Assembly (NCBI GenBank): GCA_026986775.1
Contig: JALSNX010000020.1
Coordinates: 1 to 64,000 of the forward strand
Length of the DNA stretch: 64,000 nucleotides
Direction of reading: 5' to 3'
Source of the DNA: Caldifarciminota bacterium
Lineage (GTDB): Bacteria > Hydrothermota > Hydrothermia > UBA1063 > CAJXJZ01
Shown: in pieces, positions 27,374 through 36,115 of the stretch
How positions within the stretch are numbered: position 1 is the stretch's first letter
Layout: the number at the start of each line of letters is the position of its first letter
Made by a program: the position numbers and the translations under genes
Notes under the pieces: generated by a model
The model's database searches: none
What the model was told of the DNA's origin: nothing
What the model saw: only the letters and a program-made list of their open reading frames with translations

Positions 27374-28420
27374 ATGGCAAAATTGCAGGACGTGTTTAAC
27401 AAACTGAAAGAGGTCAGAATAGAAAAGCTGGAAAAAGATATTGTGGCATTGGGACTTGTAAGGGACCTTGCAGTAGAGGGCAATGTTGTGTCCTTCAGTT
27501 TGCGGGTGCCTCTTGGCGAAGATGCCCTAGAACTTGAAAAAAGAACCATAGAAAAAGTTAAAGAACTTGATTGGGTGGAAAAGGTTGATATTAAAGTGGA
27601 AAAACACAGGGTTGAAACGCCAAAGTTTGGAAAGGAGGCAGAAAAGCCCAAAGGACCGCAAAAGATTGAGGGAATAAAACACATTGTTGTTGTGGCAAGT
27701 GGTAAAGGTGGAGTCGGCAAATCAACCGTTGCAGCAAATCTTGCACTGGCACTTTCGCTTAAAGGTAAGAAAGTGGGGCTCTTTGATGGGGATATTTATG
27801 GTCCATCAATACCCAAAATGTTTGGCATTGAAGGTCTTGTCCCAAGAGTGAAAGATAATAAGATGATACCTGTAGAAAGGTATGGACTTAAGCTTCTTTC
27901 AATAGGACTTATGCTTGATGAGGATACGCCGGTAATATGGAGGGGACCACTTGTTCATAAGGCCTATCAGCAGTTCTTCTTTGATACAATATGGGGAGAG
28001 CTGGATTATCTCGTGGTTGACTTCCCGCCCGGCACGGGTGATGCCCAAATTAGTGCACTGCAGCTTGTTAAAATAGATGGTGCTGTTATTGTTACCACGC
28101 CTCAGGATGTGGCCCTTATAGATGTGAAAAAGGCAACCAATATGTTCGTGAAGATGCAGGTTACCGTTATTGGAGTGGTTGAAAATATGAGTTACTTTAA
28201 GTGTCCAAAGTGTGGTGAAATCACAAGGATATTCGGTCAGGGAGGTGCAGAAAAATTAGGAAAAGAAATGGGACTCCCCCTTCTGGGACAGATACCGATT
28301 GACCCTGATATAGTCCAGCAGGGTGATGTTGGTATGCCTGCTGTGGCAATGGGTATGGACCACCCTGTTGCAAAAGAGTTCATCAAAGTCGCCGAGAAGG
28401 TACTTAAGACATTTGAGTAA
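27374..28420 (+). CDS. mrp: Mrp/NBP35-family Fe-S carrier ATPase
   Basis: Cytosolic P-loop ATPase (348 residues) that carries and delivers Fe-S clusters. A DUF59 domain fills residues about 1-75. The deviant Walker A SGKGGVGKST follows at about 113-122, then GLFDGDIYGPSIPKMFG, WRGPLVHKA, DYLVVDFPPGTGDAQ and the cluster-binding FKCPKCGE (CxxC) near 275. AGGAGG precedes ATG 27374. Sharing an operon with a stand-alone DUF59 protein supports a role in cluster assembly. Confidence 0.95.
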   Translation: MAKLQDVFNKLKEVRIEKLEKDIVALGLVRDLAVEGNVVSFSLRVPLGEDALELEKRTIEKVKELDWVEKVDIKVEKHRVETPKFGKEAEKPKGPQKIEGIKHIVVVASGKGGVGKSTVAANLALALSLKGKKVGLFDGDIYGPSIPKMFGIEGLVPRVKDNKMIPVERYGLKLLSIGLMLDEDTPVIWRGPLVHKAYQQFFFDTIWGELDYLVVDFPPGTGDAQISALQLVKIDGAVIVTTPQDVALIDVKKATNMFVKMQVTVIGVVENMSYFKCPKCGEITRIFGQGGAEKLGKEMGLPLLGQIPIDPDIVQQGDVGMPAVAMGMDHPVAKEFIKVAEKVLKTFE

Positions 28421-28431
28421 AAGGAGGGCAT

Positions 28432-29475
28432 ATGAAAGCCATTTTTAAGCAGGAGCCAGCCCCGGGGGCACAGGTTAAGGATGCTCCTATTCCGGTTCCC
28501 GGTCCCGATGAGGTTCTGGTTAAGGTAAAGGCTACAACCATATGTGGAACTGATGTTCATATATACACGTGGGATGAATGGTCCCAGAGTAGAATAAAAC
28601 CTCCCATGATATTCGGACACGAGTTTTCGGGCGAGGTAGTGGAAGTTGGGAAAAATGTGAAAAGTATCAAGCCAGGCGACTTCGTTTCAGCAGAGACCCA
28701 TATAGCCTGTGGACATTGTTATCAATGCAAAACCGGAAATAAGCATCTGTGTGAGAATGTAAAGATATTAGGTGTGGATGTTGATGGTGCATTTGCAGAA
28801 TATGTGAAAATACCTGAAGAAAATGCATGGAAGAATGATGCGAGTTTACCTCCTGAGGTTGCTGCAATGCAGGAACCTTTTGGCAATGCAGTACATGCGA
28901 CGTTGATTGAGGATGTGGCAGGAAAAAGTGTATCAGTGTTTGGAGCAGGTCCGATAGGAATAATGTCAGCAATGGTTGCCCGTGCCTCAGGAGCAAGTTT
29001 CATAGTTATAGTGGAACCTGATGAATACAGAAGAGACCTTGCATCAAAAATGGGTTTTAAGCATGTCATAAATCCTCTTGAAATTGACCCTGTTGAATAC
29101 ATTTTTGATCACACCTCCGGTCTTGGGGTTGATGTTTTTCTTGAAATGTCAGGTGCCCAGAAGGCAATAGAAGAGGGCTTGAAATCCACGCGTAAGGGTG
29201 GCAGAGTATCCTTCCTTGGAATACCTAAATCTCACATTACTCTTAACTTTGCGGAGGACATTGTTTTTCGCGGGGTACGTATGTACGGTATCAATGGAAG
29301 GTTAATGTTTGATACATGGTATAAGGTAAAAGCTCTCCTGGACTCAGGACTTGTAGATTTGAAACCCCTTATAACGCACAGATTTACATTTGATGAAATA
29401 GATAAGGCAATGGAGCTTCTAATTAATAAAAAAGCGGGTAAGATAGTGCTTTATCCCGAAAAAGTGGAGGAATAA
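28432..29475 (+). CDS. tdh: L-threonine 3-dehydrogenase
   Basis: Zinc-dependent medium-chain dehydrogenase oxidising threonine to 2-amino-3-ketobutyrate with NAD. The 347 residues match thermophile Tdh length. Catalytic zinc residues are Cys38 (ICGTDVHIYTWDEW, a Tdh-specific stretch) and His63-Glu64 (FGHEF). The structural zinc is bound by Cys93, 96, 99 and 107 (ACGHCYQCKTGNKHLC). The NAD motif is VFGAGPIGIM. Strong AAAGGAGG before ATG 28432. It is the last gene of the operon; the convergent dapF-like gene ends 8 bases away and no hairpin is visible between. Confidence 0.92.
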   Translation: MKAIFKQEPAPGAQVKDAPIPVPGPDEVLVKVKATTICGTDVHIYTWDEWSQSRIKPPMIFGHEFSGEVVEVGKNVKSIKPGDFVSAETHIACGHCYQCKTGNKHLCENVKILGVDVDGAFAEYVKIPEENAWKNDASLPPEVAAMQEPFGNAVHATLIEDVAGKSVSVFGAGPIGIMSAMVARASGASFIVIVEPDEYRRDLASKMGFKHVINPLEIDPVEYIFDHTSGLGVDVFLEMSGAQKAIEEGLKSTRKGGRVSFLGIPKSHITLNFAEDIVFRGVRMYGINGRLMFDTWYKVKALLDSGLVDLKPLITHRFTFDEIDKAMELLINKKAGKIVLYPEKVEE

Positions 29476-29482
29476 GAAAAGG

Positions 29483-30253
29483 TTATACAAAGATAATTCC
29501 TCTTGAGACTACCTTTGGAATGGCAATAAGTCCCACAAAGTTGTCTTCTTCAAAGTATTTGTAAGCTCCACCTTTAAAATATATTCTCTCAATATTCTCC
29601 ATTTTCACGAATTTATGAAGGAGATATACTGCAGCTGCACCTGTGGCGCACGACTCTGTCTCTCCTACACCACGCTCAAAAACCCTCACATGAATGTTAT
29701 TGTTTTCTCTGAAAACAAATTCAACATTGGTTCCGTGAGGAAAATCGCGATGCGTTGCAATTCTGGGTGCAAGGAAAGAAAACAGGGCCTCTTCAGGTTT
29801 TTCCTCTATAATAAAATGGGGATTTCCAGGTACTTCTGTGTAAAACCCTTCATATACTCTATCTTCCACAACAATCTGCATTTTCTTTATTCTATCATCA
29901 AGTGGTGATACAAGGGCGCCCCATTCAGTATCACCGAATGGTTTGACTTTTCTTTCACCTTCCTCTGTCCGCACAAAAAGTTCCTCTCTCTGATGTTTTA
30001 TGAATTCATATAAACCACCGGTGGCAATAAGTGAATTTCCACATATAGAAGAATGGGATCCATCTCTGTTAAAATATTTTACTGTAAAGCTTTCCTCGTA
30101 CCTTTCATAAAATACTACTCCATCTGCATTTATCCCCTGATGCAGGGACGTGATTTCCGGGATGAGATTTTTAACGATCTTTACCAGTGAAAGTGATATG
30201 AAAAGAAAATCATTTTTGTTGGTATGAAGCTTTATATAAGGTACTGGAATCAT
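29483..30253 (-). CDS. dapF: Diaminopimelate epimerase-like protein
   Basis: Cofactor-independent epimerase fold, expected to convert LL- to meso-diaminopimelate for lysine and cell wall. The 256-residue protein retains both catalytic cysteines (ICGNS near 73, ETESCATGA near 205) and GNPHF. Some flanking motifs are unusual: YIKLHTNKNDF instead of F-x-K-M-x-G-x-GNDF, FNRDGS instead of YNADGS, and CGNS instead of CGNG. It might therefore be a DapF-related amino-acid racemase. ATG 30253 has a GGAGAGA upstream and overlaps the cysteine synthase stop by 4 bases, so the two are co-translated. Confidence 0.78.
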   Translation of the reverse strand: MIPVPYIKLHTNKNDFLFISLSLVKIVKNLIPEITSLHQGINADGVVFYERYEESFTVKYFNRDGSHSSICGNSLIATGGLYEFIKHQREELFVRTEEGERKVKPFGDTEWGALVSPLDDRIKKMQIVVEDRVYEGFYTEVPGNPHFIIEEKPEEALFSFLAPRIATHRDFPHGTNVEFVFRENNNIHVRVFERGVGETESCATGAAAVYLLHKFVKMENIERIYFKGGAYKYFEEDNFVGLIAIPKVVSRGIIFV

Positions 30254-31206
30254 AAAAGTTCTCTCTCCTTTAACCAGTCAGGATTATAAACTTTTGAAAG
30301 GTATTTTAATCCGGAGTCTGGAACAATTGTTACGATTATTGCATCTTCTGGAAGACCCTTGGCTACTTCTATTGCTCCAAGTACATTTGCTCCAGTGGAG
30401 CCTCCACCAAAGATCCCCTCTTTACTTGCCAGTTCTCTTGTCATTCTAAAAGCATCTTTATCGTTCACCCTGATCATGTCATCTATAATTGAAAAATCTA
30501 TAATAGGCAATAGCCTTTCGTCTCCAAGACCTTCAATTTCGTAGTCTTTTGCATCTGTGAGCTTTCCGGTTTTGAAATAGTCATAAAACACAGAACCCTC
30601 AGGGTCCACCGCAATGCACTTTACTTTGGGATTCATCTCTTTAAGAAATTTACAGACCCCCATAAACGTGCCCCCTGTACCCATTCCAGCCACAAAATGG
30701 GTTATGCGTCCTCCAGTATCTTCCCATATTTCAGGACCTGTGGTGTAATAGTGGGCCATTACATTGTCAATATTCTCGTGCTGGTCCACGTAAAAAGCAT
30801 CAGGAATGCTACGTGCTATTTCTTTGGCCTTTGCGTCTCTGTCTTTAAGTGTACCTTCCACAAGAACTACCTCTGCTCCAAAAGCTTTAAGATGGTCAAG
30901 TTTTTCTTTAGAGACCTTGTCTATGACTGTGAGGATAACTCTATATCCCATAACAGCTCCATACAGTGCAAGTGCCACACCTGTGTTTCCGCTCGTTGCT
31001 TCCACAATTGTGGCTCCTGGCTTTAGTTTTCCCTCTCTACGAGCCTTTTCAAGAATATACAGAGCAATGCGGTCTTTTATACTGCCTCCAGGATTAAAAT
31101 ACTCTATTTTTGCAAGTATGGTGGCTTTTATTCCTTCTGTGACTCTGTTAAGTTTTACCAGAGGGGTTTTACCGATGGTGTGTAAAATATTCTCTTCGTA
31201 TTTCAT
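30250..31206 (-). CDS. Cysteine synthase / cystathionine beta-synthase-type PLP enzyme
   Basis: PLP enzyme of the O-acetylserine sulfhydrylase group, making cysteine from an activated serine and sulfide (or cystathionine from homocysteine). From ATG 31206 it has 318 residues. Lys44 in GGSIKDRIALY is the PLP lysine, EATSGNTG binds the substrate carboxylate, and GMGTGGT and GGGSTGA bind cofactor phosphate. The C-terminal DSGLKYLSKVYN is typical of the CBS-like branch. No Shine-Dalgarno is present. The ATG lies 9 bases after the encoded CCA end of tRNA-Ser on the same strand, so both are probably one transcript. Confidence 0.9.
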   Translation of the reverse strand: MKYEENILHTIGKTPLVKLNRVTEGIKATILAKIEYFNPGGSIKDRIALYILEKARREGKLKPGATIVEATSGNTGVALALYGAVMGYRVILTVIDKVSKEKLDHLKAFGAEVVLVEGTLKDRDAKAKEIARSIPDAFYVDQHENIDNVMAHYYTTGPEIWEDTGGRITHFVAGMGTGGTFMGVCKFLKEMNPKVKCIAVDPEGSVFYDYFKTGKLTDAKDYEIEGLGDERLLPIIDFSIIDDMIRVNDKDAFRMTRELASKEGIFGGGSTGANVLGAIEVAKGLPEDAIIVTIVPDSGLKYLSKVYNPDWLKERELL

Positions 31207-31215
31207 AAACAAAAA

Positions 31216-31309
<94 letters not shown>

Positions 31310-31318
31310 AGCATTAAA

Positions 31319-31347
31319 ATTATAAAAGAAAAAAGCCGTATCTTCAA
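31319..31347 (-). promoter_or_regulatory. Promoter of tRNA-Ser (and probably cysteine synthase)
   Basis: On the minus strand TTGAAG (31342-31347), 17-base spacer, TATAAT (31319-31324), with 9 bases to the mature 5' end of the tRNA. No separate promoter is possible in the 9 bases between the tRNA and the cysteine synthase gene. Confidence 0.75.
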
Positions 31348-31349
31348 TT

Positions 31350-31991
31350 TTATTTAAATACCTCACCTGCCTCCATGTACCACAGCAAAAGGTCAAGATA
31401 TTCTGGGGGTATGCTTACATCCCGCGCAAAGTCCATGAATCTTTCTTCAATTTTCAAGTATTTTAGTGGAGTTAAAGTGTCAGGTATCCTGTCAAGATAT
31501 CCGAACCTTACCATATTTCTCATTATGTGTCTGTCCAAAATGGCGATATCCCTGTATAATCCTATATTTCTCAAAAAATGAGAGGCTTCTTTGTATCCAT
31601 ATCCTTTCACAGTTTTCACAAGGAGTTTTCGGGTTTCTTTTATGTTATGTTCGTCTATCATGTCTATTATAGAAAAATAGCCGTTATTAAAGAATTTATT
31701 CCGGGATTCCTCTATGTATCGTGCCTTATTTCTGTAAAAACGTACTCCTTTTAAGTATGGTTCCATATCTTTGTGTGTACCTCTGTACAGAATGCCTGAT
31801 TGGGATAGCTCTGTAACCGCTTTCCATGCAACCTTTGCTTTTGACTGTGGAGTGAGAAGACAGAAAACAAATTCGTGAAAGATTTTTAGATGACTTTTGC
31901 TGCTCCACAGAGAATTAAATTCATTTATCCTCTCCTCAATAAGGGGTTTTATTTCCTCGTATTGTTTGTAAAGGTATTTAAAGTTTTTCAA
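31350..31991 (-). CDS. ogg: 8-oxoguanine DNA glycosylase/lyase, Ogg2 type
   Basis: Base-excision repair enzyme removing 8-oxoguanine; the Ogg2 branch is common in archaea and thermophilic bacteria. The 213-residue helix-hairpin-helix protein contains FCLLTPQSKA near the N-terminus. The HhH segment KGYGYKEASHFLRNIG carries the conserved lysine, and AILDRHIMRNM carries the catalytic aspartate. The start codon is TTG (31991); the upstream gene ends 14 bases away, so it is probably translated by coupling. Length is normal for Ogg2. Confidence 0.85.
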   Translation of the reverse strand: MKNFKYLYKQYEEIKPLIEERINEFNSLWSSKSHLKIFHEFVFCLLTPQSKAKVAWKAVTELSQSGILYRGTHKDMEPYLKGVRFYRNKARYIEESRNKFFNNGYFSIIDMIDEHNIKETRKLLVKTVKGYGYKEASHFLRNIGLYRDIAILDRHIMRNMVRFGYLDRIPDTLTPLKYLKIEERFMDFARDVSIPPEYLDLLLWYMEAGEVFK

Positions 31992-32005
31992 CGTAATTAC
32001 TCTAT

Positions 32006-32575
32006 TTAAGACTTAAGCAATTTCACGTAGTCAAAGCTAATTGGAAATTCGTTTATTACGTAGAGTTTAAACTGGCTTTCACTGGAAGGGACGAGATTGT
32101 TGAGTATTACTATTCCTTCCCTGGGGTCAATAGTGAACACATATATATTATTTTCCTCAAATAGCTGGTACATATCCCTGTCTTTTGCAATTTCTCTGAG
32201 TTTGCGCTCTTCAAAATCAACTCCATCAATCAGGATATCTGCATGAAATTCCTCATTGTAGAGATGGTGTGCAAATGATTTAAAGAGGTGTAACGTATAT
32301 TTTTCGTCATCACCACCCATGATTATGATAAGAGACTGGGGAGAAAATTCCTTTATTTTTACGGCAAGGTGGTTCAGCTCACCAATGTGAAGAGGAATGT
32401 TTATGAACCTTCCACTTGTTGCTGACAGAAAAGCAGATTCAATGCTTGCTGCAAGAATATTATTCAACGTATTGTCTTCAAAAGTAACAGCGATCTTATT
32501 ATAATTTGCCAGAATTCTATAACCTATAATGTTACCCAGATAAACCCTTCGCTGCATGAGTGTTGTAAGTTCCAT
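32006..32575 (-). CDS. Unrecognised 189-residue protein
   Basis: I do not recognise a family. No signal peptide or membrane segment is visible. The first 70 residues read like an alpha/beta sensor fold (RVYLGNIIGYRILANYNKIAVTFEDNTLNN). A middle segment has strand-loop-helix character (SLIIIMGGDDEKYTLHLFKS), and the end again has beta strands (IYVFTIDPREGIVILNNLV). There are no obvious catalytic motifs. Three consecutive ATGs begin the frame; GGAGG immediately before the first suits the third (32575). It precedes ogg and is separated from rimO by 54 bases with its own TATAAT. Confidence 0.6.
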   Translation of the reverse strand: MELTTLMQRRVYLGNIIGYRILANYNKIAVTFEDNTLNNILAASIESAFLSATSGRFINIPLHIGELNHLAVKIKEFSPQSLIIIMGGDDEKYTLHLFKSFAHHLYNEEFHADILIDGVDFEERKLREIAKDRDMYQLFEENNIYVFTIDPREGIVILNNLVPSSESQFKLYVINEFPISFDYVKLLKS

Positions 32576-32635
32576 CATCATCCTCCAGCATTATAGAGTA
32601 GATTTCATATATTGTTACACAGAATGTTTGTAAAG

Positions 32636-33868
32636 TCAAGAGGTGGTGATTAAGCCTGCATTTTCTTTATAAAATAATCTTTTTCTGTATATTCTGCCGC
32701 TATTCAATGGTTTCTGGAACCTTACTGTCAGGTCAGCTACAGGTGCGTCAAATTCTGTTCTACCTATCGTATTTGTATCTGCTATTACCCTGACTCTCTT
32801 TTTATTGAGGGCTTGCTGGGCTTCTTCCATTAAAATTGAGGCAAGTAAATGTGCCCTCTGAAAACGTTCCTCTTTTATGTCTTCATCCACCTGACTCATG
32901 GAAAAGCTCTTTGTTCCCTCTTCGCGAGAGTATTTGAATACACCTATTCGCTCTATTCTGGCATCTTCAAGGAAATTAAGGAGTTTGTTAAAGTCAGATT
33001 CGCGTTCTTCCGGGAAACCCACTATTATTTCAGTACGTATAAAGGCTTCTGGAATGATTTTTCTTGCATTTTCAATGGCTTTTTTAACAGCCCTTTCTCC
33101 GCCTGATCTACCCATAAGTCTGAGTATCCGATGGCTTGCATGTTGTATGGGAATATGCAGGTATCTTGCAATTTTTGGGTTGTCTCGTATAAATTCCAGG
33201 AGTTCTCTTTTTACCCCCTGGGGATGAAGGTACATCAATCTTATCAGTTTCAGGTTTCTTATTCCTACAAGGAGCTTTAACAGAGGTATAAGGTCTTTAT
33301 AAAGGGTGAGGTCTTCACCAACAAGGATTATTTCCTTTTTACCGATGTTTACCAGTTCCTCAACCTCCTTATGTATGCTTTCAATATTTCTATATCTTGG
33401 TTTACCACGAATGGCGGGTATTGTACAGTAGGTACATCTTCTTGAACAACCCTCCTGAATTTTTACATAAGCGTATGGCAGATTCTCTCTACATACCCTG
33501 TCTCCACTATATAAAAATCTCTGTTTTTTTGAAAAATCAGGTACGTAAGCGTTATTTATAACCTCATCTATTCTGCTTATGTCATCTCCCCTTACAAATT
33601 TTATATCCGAAATGTTGTGTTTCAGTCTCTCCACGAGACAACCTGTGATTATAACTCTTTCTTTTCCGTATTTTGAAGCGAGCTCATTATAGGTTTCCAT
33701 TGATTCGGAAATGGCATCTTTTATAAATGCGCAGGTGTTAATGAAGATATAATCCGCCGAATCAGGTGACTTTACAAAGTTGTGTCCTCTGTCCTGTAGC
33801 TTTTTTATGTAGTATTCAGTATCAACTTCATTTTTAGGGCATCCCAGCGTGACAAAGGTAAAATTCAT
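32636..33868 (-). CDS. rimO: Ribosomal protein uS12 methylthiotransferase RimO
   Basis: Radical-SAM methylthiotransferase that modifies an aspartate of ribosomal protein S12. The 410 residues contain the N-terminal cluster cysteines Cys10 (TLGCPKNEVD), Cys46 (NTCAF) and Cys77 (TGCL). The radical SAM site Cys141-Cys145-Cys148 (EGCSRRCTYCTIP) and a C-terminal TRAM domain (GRTEFDAPVADLTVRF) follow. LGCPKN rather than the MiaB form and the FDAP segment favour RimO. It overlaps the phosphoesterase gene by 4 bases at the end of the amidase-hisC-nusB run. Confidence 0.9.
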   Translation of the reverse strand: MNFTFVTLGCPKNEVDTEYYIKKLQDRGHNFVKSPDSADYIFINTCAFIKDAISESMETYNELASKYGKERVIITGCLVERLKHNISDIKFVRGDDISRIDEVINNAYVPDFSKKQRFLYSGDRVCRENLPYAYVKIQEGCSRRCTYCTIPAIRGKPRYRNIESIHKEVEELVNIGKKEIILVGEDLTLYKDLIPLLKLLVGIRNLKLIRLMYLHPQGVKRELLEFIRDNPKIARYLHIPIQHASHRILRLMGRSGGERAVKKAIENARKIIPEAFIRTEIIVGFPEERESDFNKLLNFLEDARIERIGVFKYSREEGTKSFSMSQVDEDIKEERFQRAHLLASILMEEAQQALNKKRVRVIADTNTIGRTEFDAPVADLTVRFQKPLNSGRIYRKRLFYKENAGLITTS

Positions 33869-34596
33869 CTTCCAATTTCAAGTCTTGTGGCAAGTTGAAG
33901 CGGTAATCCTGCTTCTTTAATTTTACGTTGTTGTTCTTCAAAGGAATAGTGCACTCTATAAATCTGAAATACCTTTTTGTCGGTATCCAGAATGGCGAAT
34001 GACGCTCTATTGTCTCCATCTCTGGGTTGGCCCACGCTTCCGGGATTTAAAATATACCGCCTGGAGGAATCAAGATGGATAGTATAATCATCAATTGGTA
34101 TAACCTCCTGACCGATATATTCAAAACCGCCCGGAACATGAGTGTGACCGAAAAGCATTACTGCAAACTCTGCACTCTCAAATTCAATCTGTGCCTCGTA
34201 CGGACTTAAAATATAATCCCAGTATTCAGGCGCTGAAATGGAGGAATGTGTTATTGTTATACCTGGTTCTATTTCCTGAGTGTATGGGAGTGATTTCAGG
34301 AAGTTCAGATGTGGAGAGTTCTTGAGTTTGTTTCGTGTCCAGATAATTGCTTCTCTTGCAATTTCGTTGAAAAAGGACAGTTCACTGTCATCTATTATTG
34401 CTCTGTCGTGATTTCCTGCTACACCATAACTCATCCTGCTCTTGAGCATCATGATGCATTCCTCAGGATTGGCGCCGTATCCCACCACATCTCCGAGAAA
34501 CACCAGTCTGTCATAACCAATAGAGGAGGCTTTGTCAAGTACTGCCTCAAAAGCTTCAATGTTTGCGTGAATATCTGCAATCACAAGATATTTCAT
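33865..34596 (-). CDS. Calcineurin-like metallophosphoesterase (YfcE/MJ0936-like)
   Basis: A 243-residue di-metal phosphoesterase. The metal-binding motifs are in order: IADIHAN, FLGDVVGYGANPEECI, AGNHDRA, ITHSS and FGHTHVPGG, with NPGSVGQPRDGDNRASFAI near the end, as in YfcE/MJ0936-type cyclic-nucleotide or phosphodiester phosphatases. The physiological substrate is unknown. It shares 4-base overlaps with nusB upstream and rimO downstream. Confidence 0.9.
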   Translation of the reverse strand: MKYLVIADIHANIEAFEAVLDKASSIGYDRLVFLGDVVGYGANPEECIMMLKSRMSYGVAGNHDRAIIDDSELSFFNEIAREAIIWTRNKLKNSPHLNFLKSLPYTQEIEPGITITHSSISAPEYWDYILSPYEAQIEFESAEFAVMLFGHTHVPGGFEYIGQEVIPIDDYTIHLDSSRRYILNPGSVGQPRDGDNRASFAILDTDKKVFQIYRVHYSFEEQQRKIKEAGLPLQLATRLEIGR

Positions 34597-35021
34597 CCTT
34601 TTACCCCCTTATCTTTTGCTATTTTATCAAGAACGCCGTTTATAAGTCCTGTTGCCCCTTCTGCCGCAAAGACCTTTGCCAGTTCAACAGCCTCATTAAT
34701 AGCCACTTTGTAAGGAACGTTGCCCTGAAATAGCAGTTCACATACGCCTATCCTGAGAATATTTCTTTCCACAACGTTAAGCCTCTCAATATCCCATCCT
34801 AAAAGGTGTGAAGATATAATTCTATCTATACTGTACCTGTTTTTCACAACACAATTTACTATCTCTTTAATAAACTTTTTATCTTCCTCTTTTTGAACGT
34901 GCTCTCTTTCAAAGGCATGAGATAGAGTATCTTCTGCTTTTTCCCATTTCTCCATGAGGTCAAGTTCATATAGAGCCTGAAGAGCCACTGAGCGAAGCTT
35001 TCTCCGTCCTTTAAGTTTCAT
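34593..35021 (-). CDS. nusB: Transcription antitermination factor NusB
   Basis: A 142-residue all-helical protein that binds boxA RNA with S10 during rRNA antitermination. Visible family features are RRKLRSVALQALYELDL at the start, IDRIISSHLLGWDIERLNVVERNILR in the middle, and PYKVAINEAVELAKVF with GATGLINGVLDKI near the end. It overlaps hisC and the phosphoesterase gene by 4 bases each. Confidence 0.95.
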   Translation of the reverse strand: MKLKGRRKLRSVALQALYELDLMEKWEKAEDTLSHAFEREHVQKEEDKKFIKEIVNCVVKNRYSIDRIISSHLLGWDIERLNVVERNILRIGVCELLFQGNVPYKVAINEAVELAKVFAAEGATGLINGVLDKIAKDKGVKG

Positions 35022-36115
35022 CTCAGGATCTCTTTGAGAATTTTTACGAGTTTCTGATTTTCTTTCATCGTTCCTATGGATATTCTGAGATAGTCGTATA
35101 TTCCATATGGATCAAGTGGTCTGACCACCACCCCATTTTTGAGCAATTTTTCATGCACCATCTTTGTTTTATCACCAAATTTGACCATGATGAAATTTGT
35201 AAAAGTAGGGACATATTTTAGTCCCATATGGTTGAATTCGGAAGAAAGATATTCTATACCCTCTTTTGTGGTTCTTAAACTTCTTTCTACATGCTCATTA
35301 TCATCAAGAGCGGCAATTGCTGCAATCTGGGCCATTCTGTTTAAATTAAATGGAAGTCTTACTCTCTGTATTGCCTCATAGATCTGGGGTGTGGTGAAAC
35401 CATATCCAATTCTGAGCCCTGCGAGACCGTATATTTTTGAGAATGTTCTGAGAATTACCACGTTGCGACCTTCTCTTATATACTCCATGGTATCTGGAAA
35501 GTCAGTAAAATAGGAAGCATATTCATAGTAAGCCTCGTCAAACACAATGATAACATCTTCTGTAACTTTCTCCATAAATTCGTGGATTTTTTCTGGGGGT
35601 ATTACGTTTCCCGTGGGGTTGTTGGGGTTTGCAATAAAAACTATCTTTGTATCATCAGGCATAATCCTGAGAATATTATCAAGGTCCACGTATCCCTCTT
35701 TATGAATATCAGGCTCTATAACACTTGCGCCCACTATGTTTCCAACCACTCTGTACATTATAAAAGTGTGTCTGGGTGCTATTATCGTTTCACCTGGATT
35801 TACAAAGGCAATGGCAAGCTGTAACATTATTTCAACAGAGCCGTTACCAAAAAGTATATGGTTTTCCTGTACTTTGAACCTGTGGCTTATTTTCTTTTTC
35901 AGTGAATAAAATGAGTCGTCTGGATAAAGATACATGCTTTCTGCTGCCTTTTTTATTGCTGATACAGCCTTTGGAGATGAACCAAGAGGGTTTTCATTTG
36001 ATGCTAATTTGTATATTTCAGAGGTGATGCCAAGTTCCCGTGCCACTTCTTCTATGGGTTTGCCGGGAACATAGGGCCTTACGCTGCGGAGTTTCCATCT
36101 GGCAAGTGGATGCAT
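35018..36115 (-). CDS. hisC: Histidinol-phosphate aminotransferase family protein
   Basis: Class II-type PLP aminotransferase, 365 residues. Features are LASNENPLGSSPKA, FGNGSVEIMLQL, IANPNNPTGN, VFDEAYYEYA, and the PLP lysine Lys227 in RTFSKIYGLAGLRIGYG, plus VVRPLDPYGIYDYLRISIG at the C-terminus. This is the HisC pattern; no other his gene is nearby, so an aromatic aminotransferase role is also possible. The start at 36115 overlaps the amidase gene by 37 bases and is supported by AGAGGAG at correct spacing. Confidence 0.88.
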   Translation of the reverse strand: MHPLARWKLRSVRPYVPGKPIEEVARELGITSEIYKLASNENPLGSSPKAVSAIKKAAESMYLYPDDSFYSLKKKISHRFKVQENHILFGNGSVEIMLQLAIAFVNPGETIIAPRHTFIMYRVVGNIVGASVIEPDIHKEGYVDLDNILRIMPDDTKIVFIANPNNPTGNVIPPEKIHEFMEKVTEDVIIVFDEAYYEYASYFTDFPDTMEYIREGRNVVILRTFSKIYGLAGLRIGYGFTTPQIYEAIQRVRLPFNLNRMAQIAAIAALDDNEHVERSLRTTKEGIEYLSSEFNHMGLKYVPTFTNFIMVKFGDKTKMVHEKLLKNGVVVRPLDPYGIYDYLRISIGTMKENQKLVKILKEILR

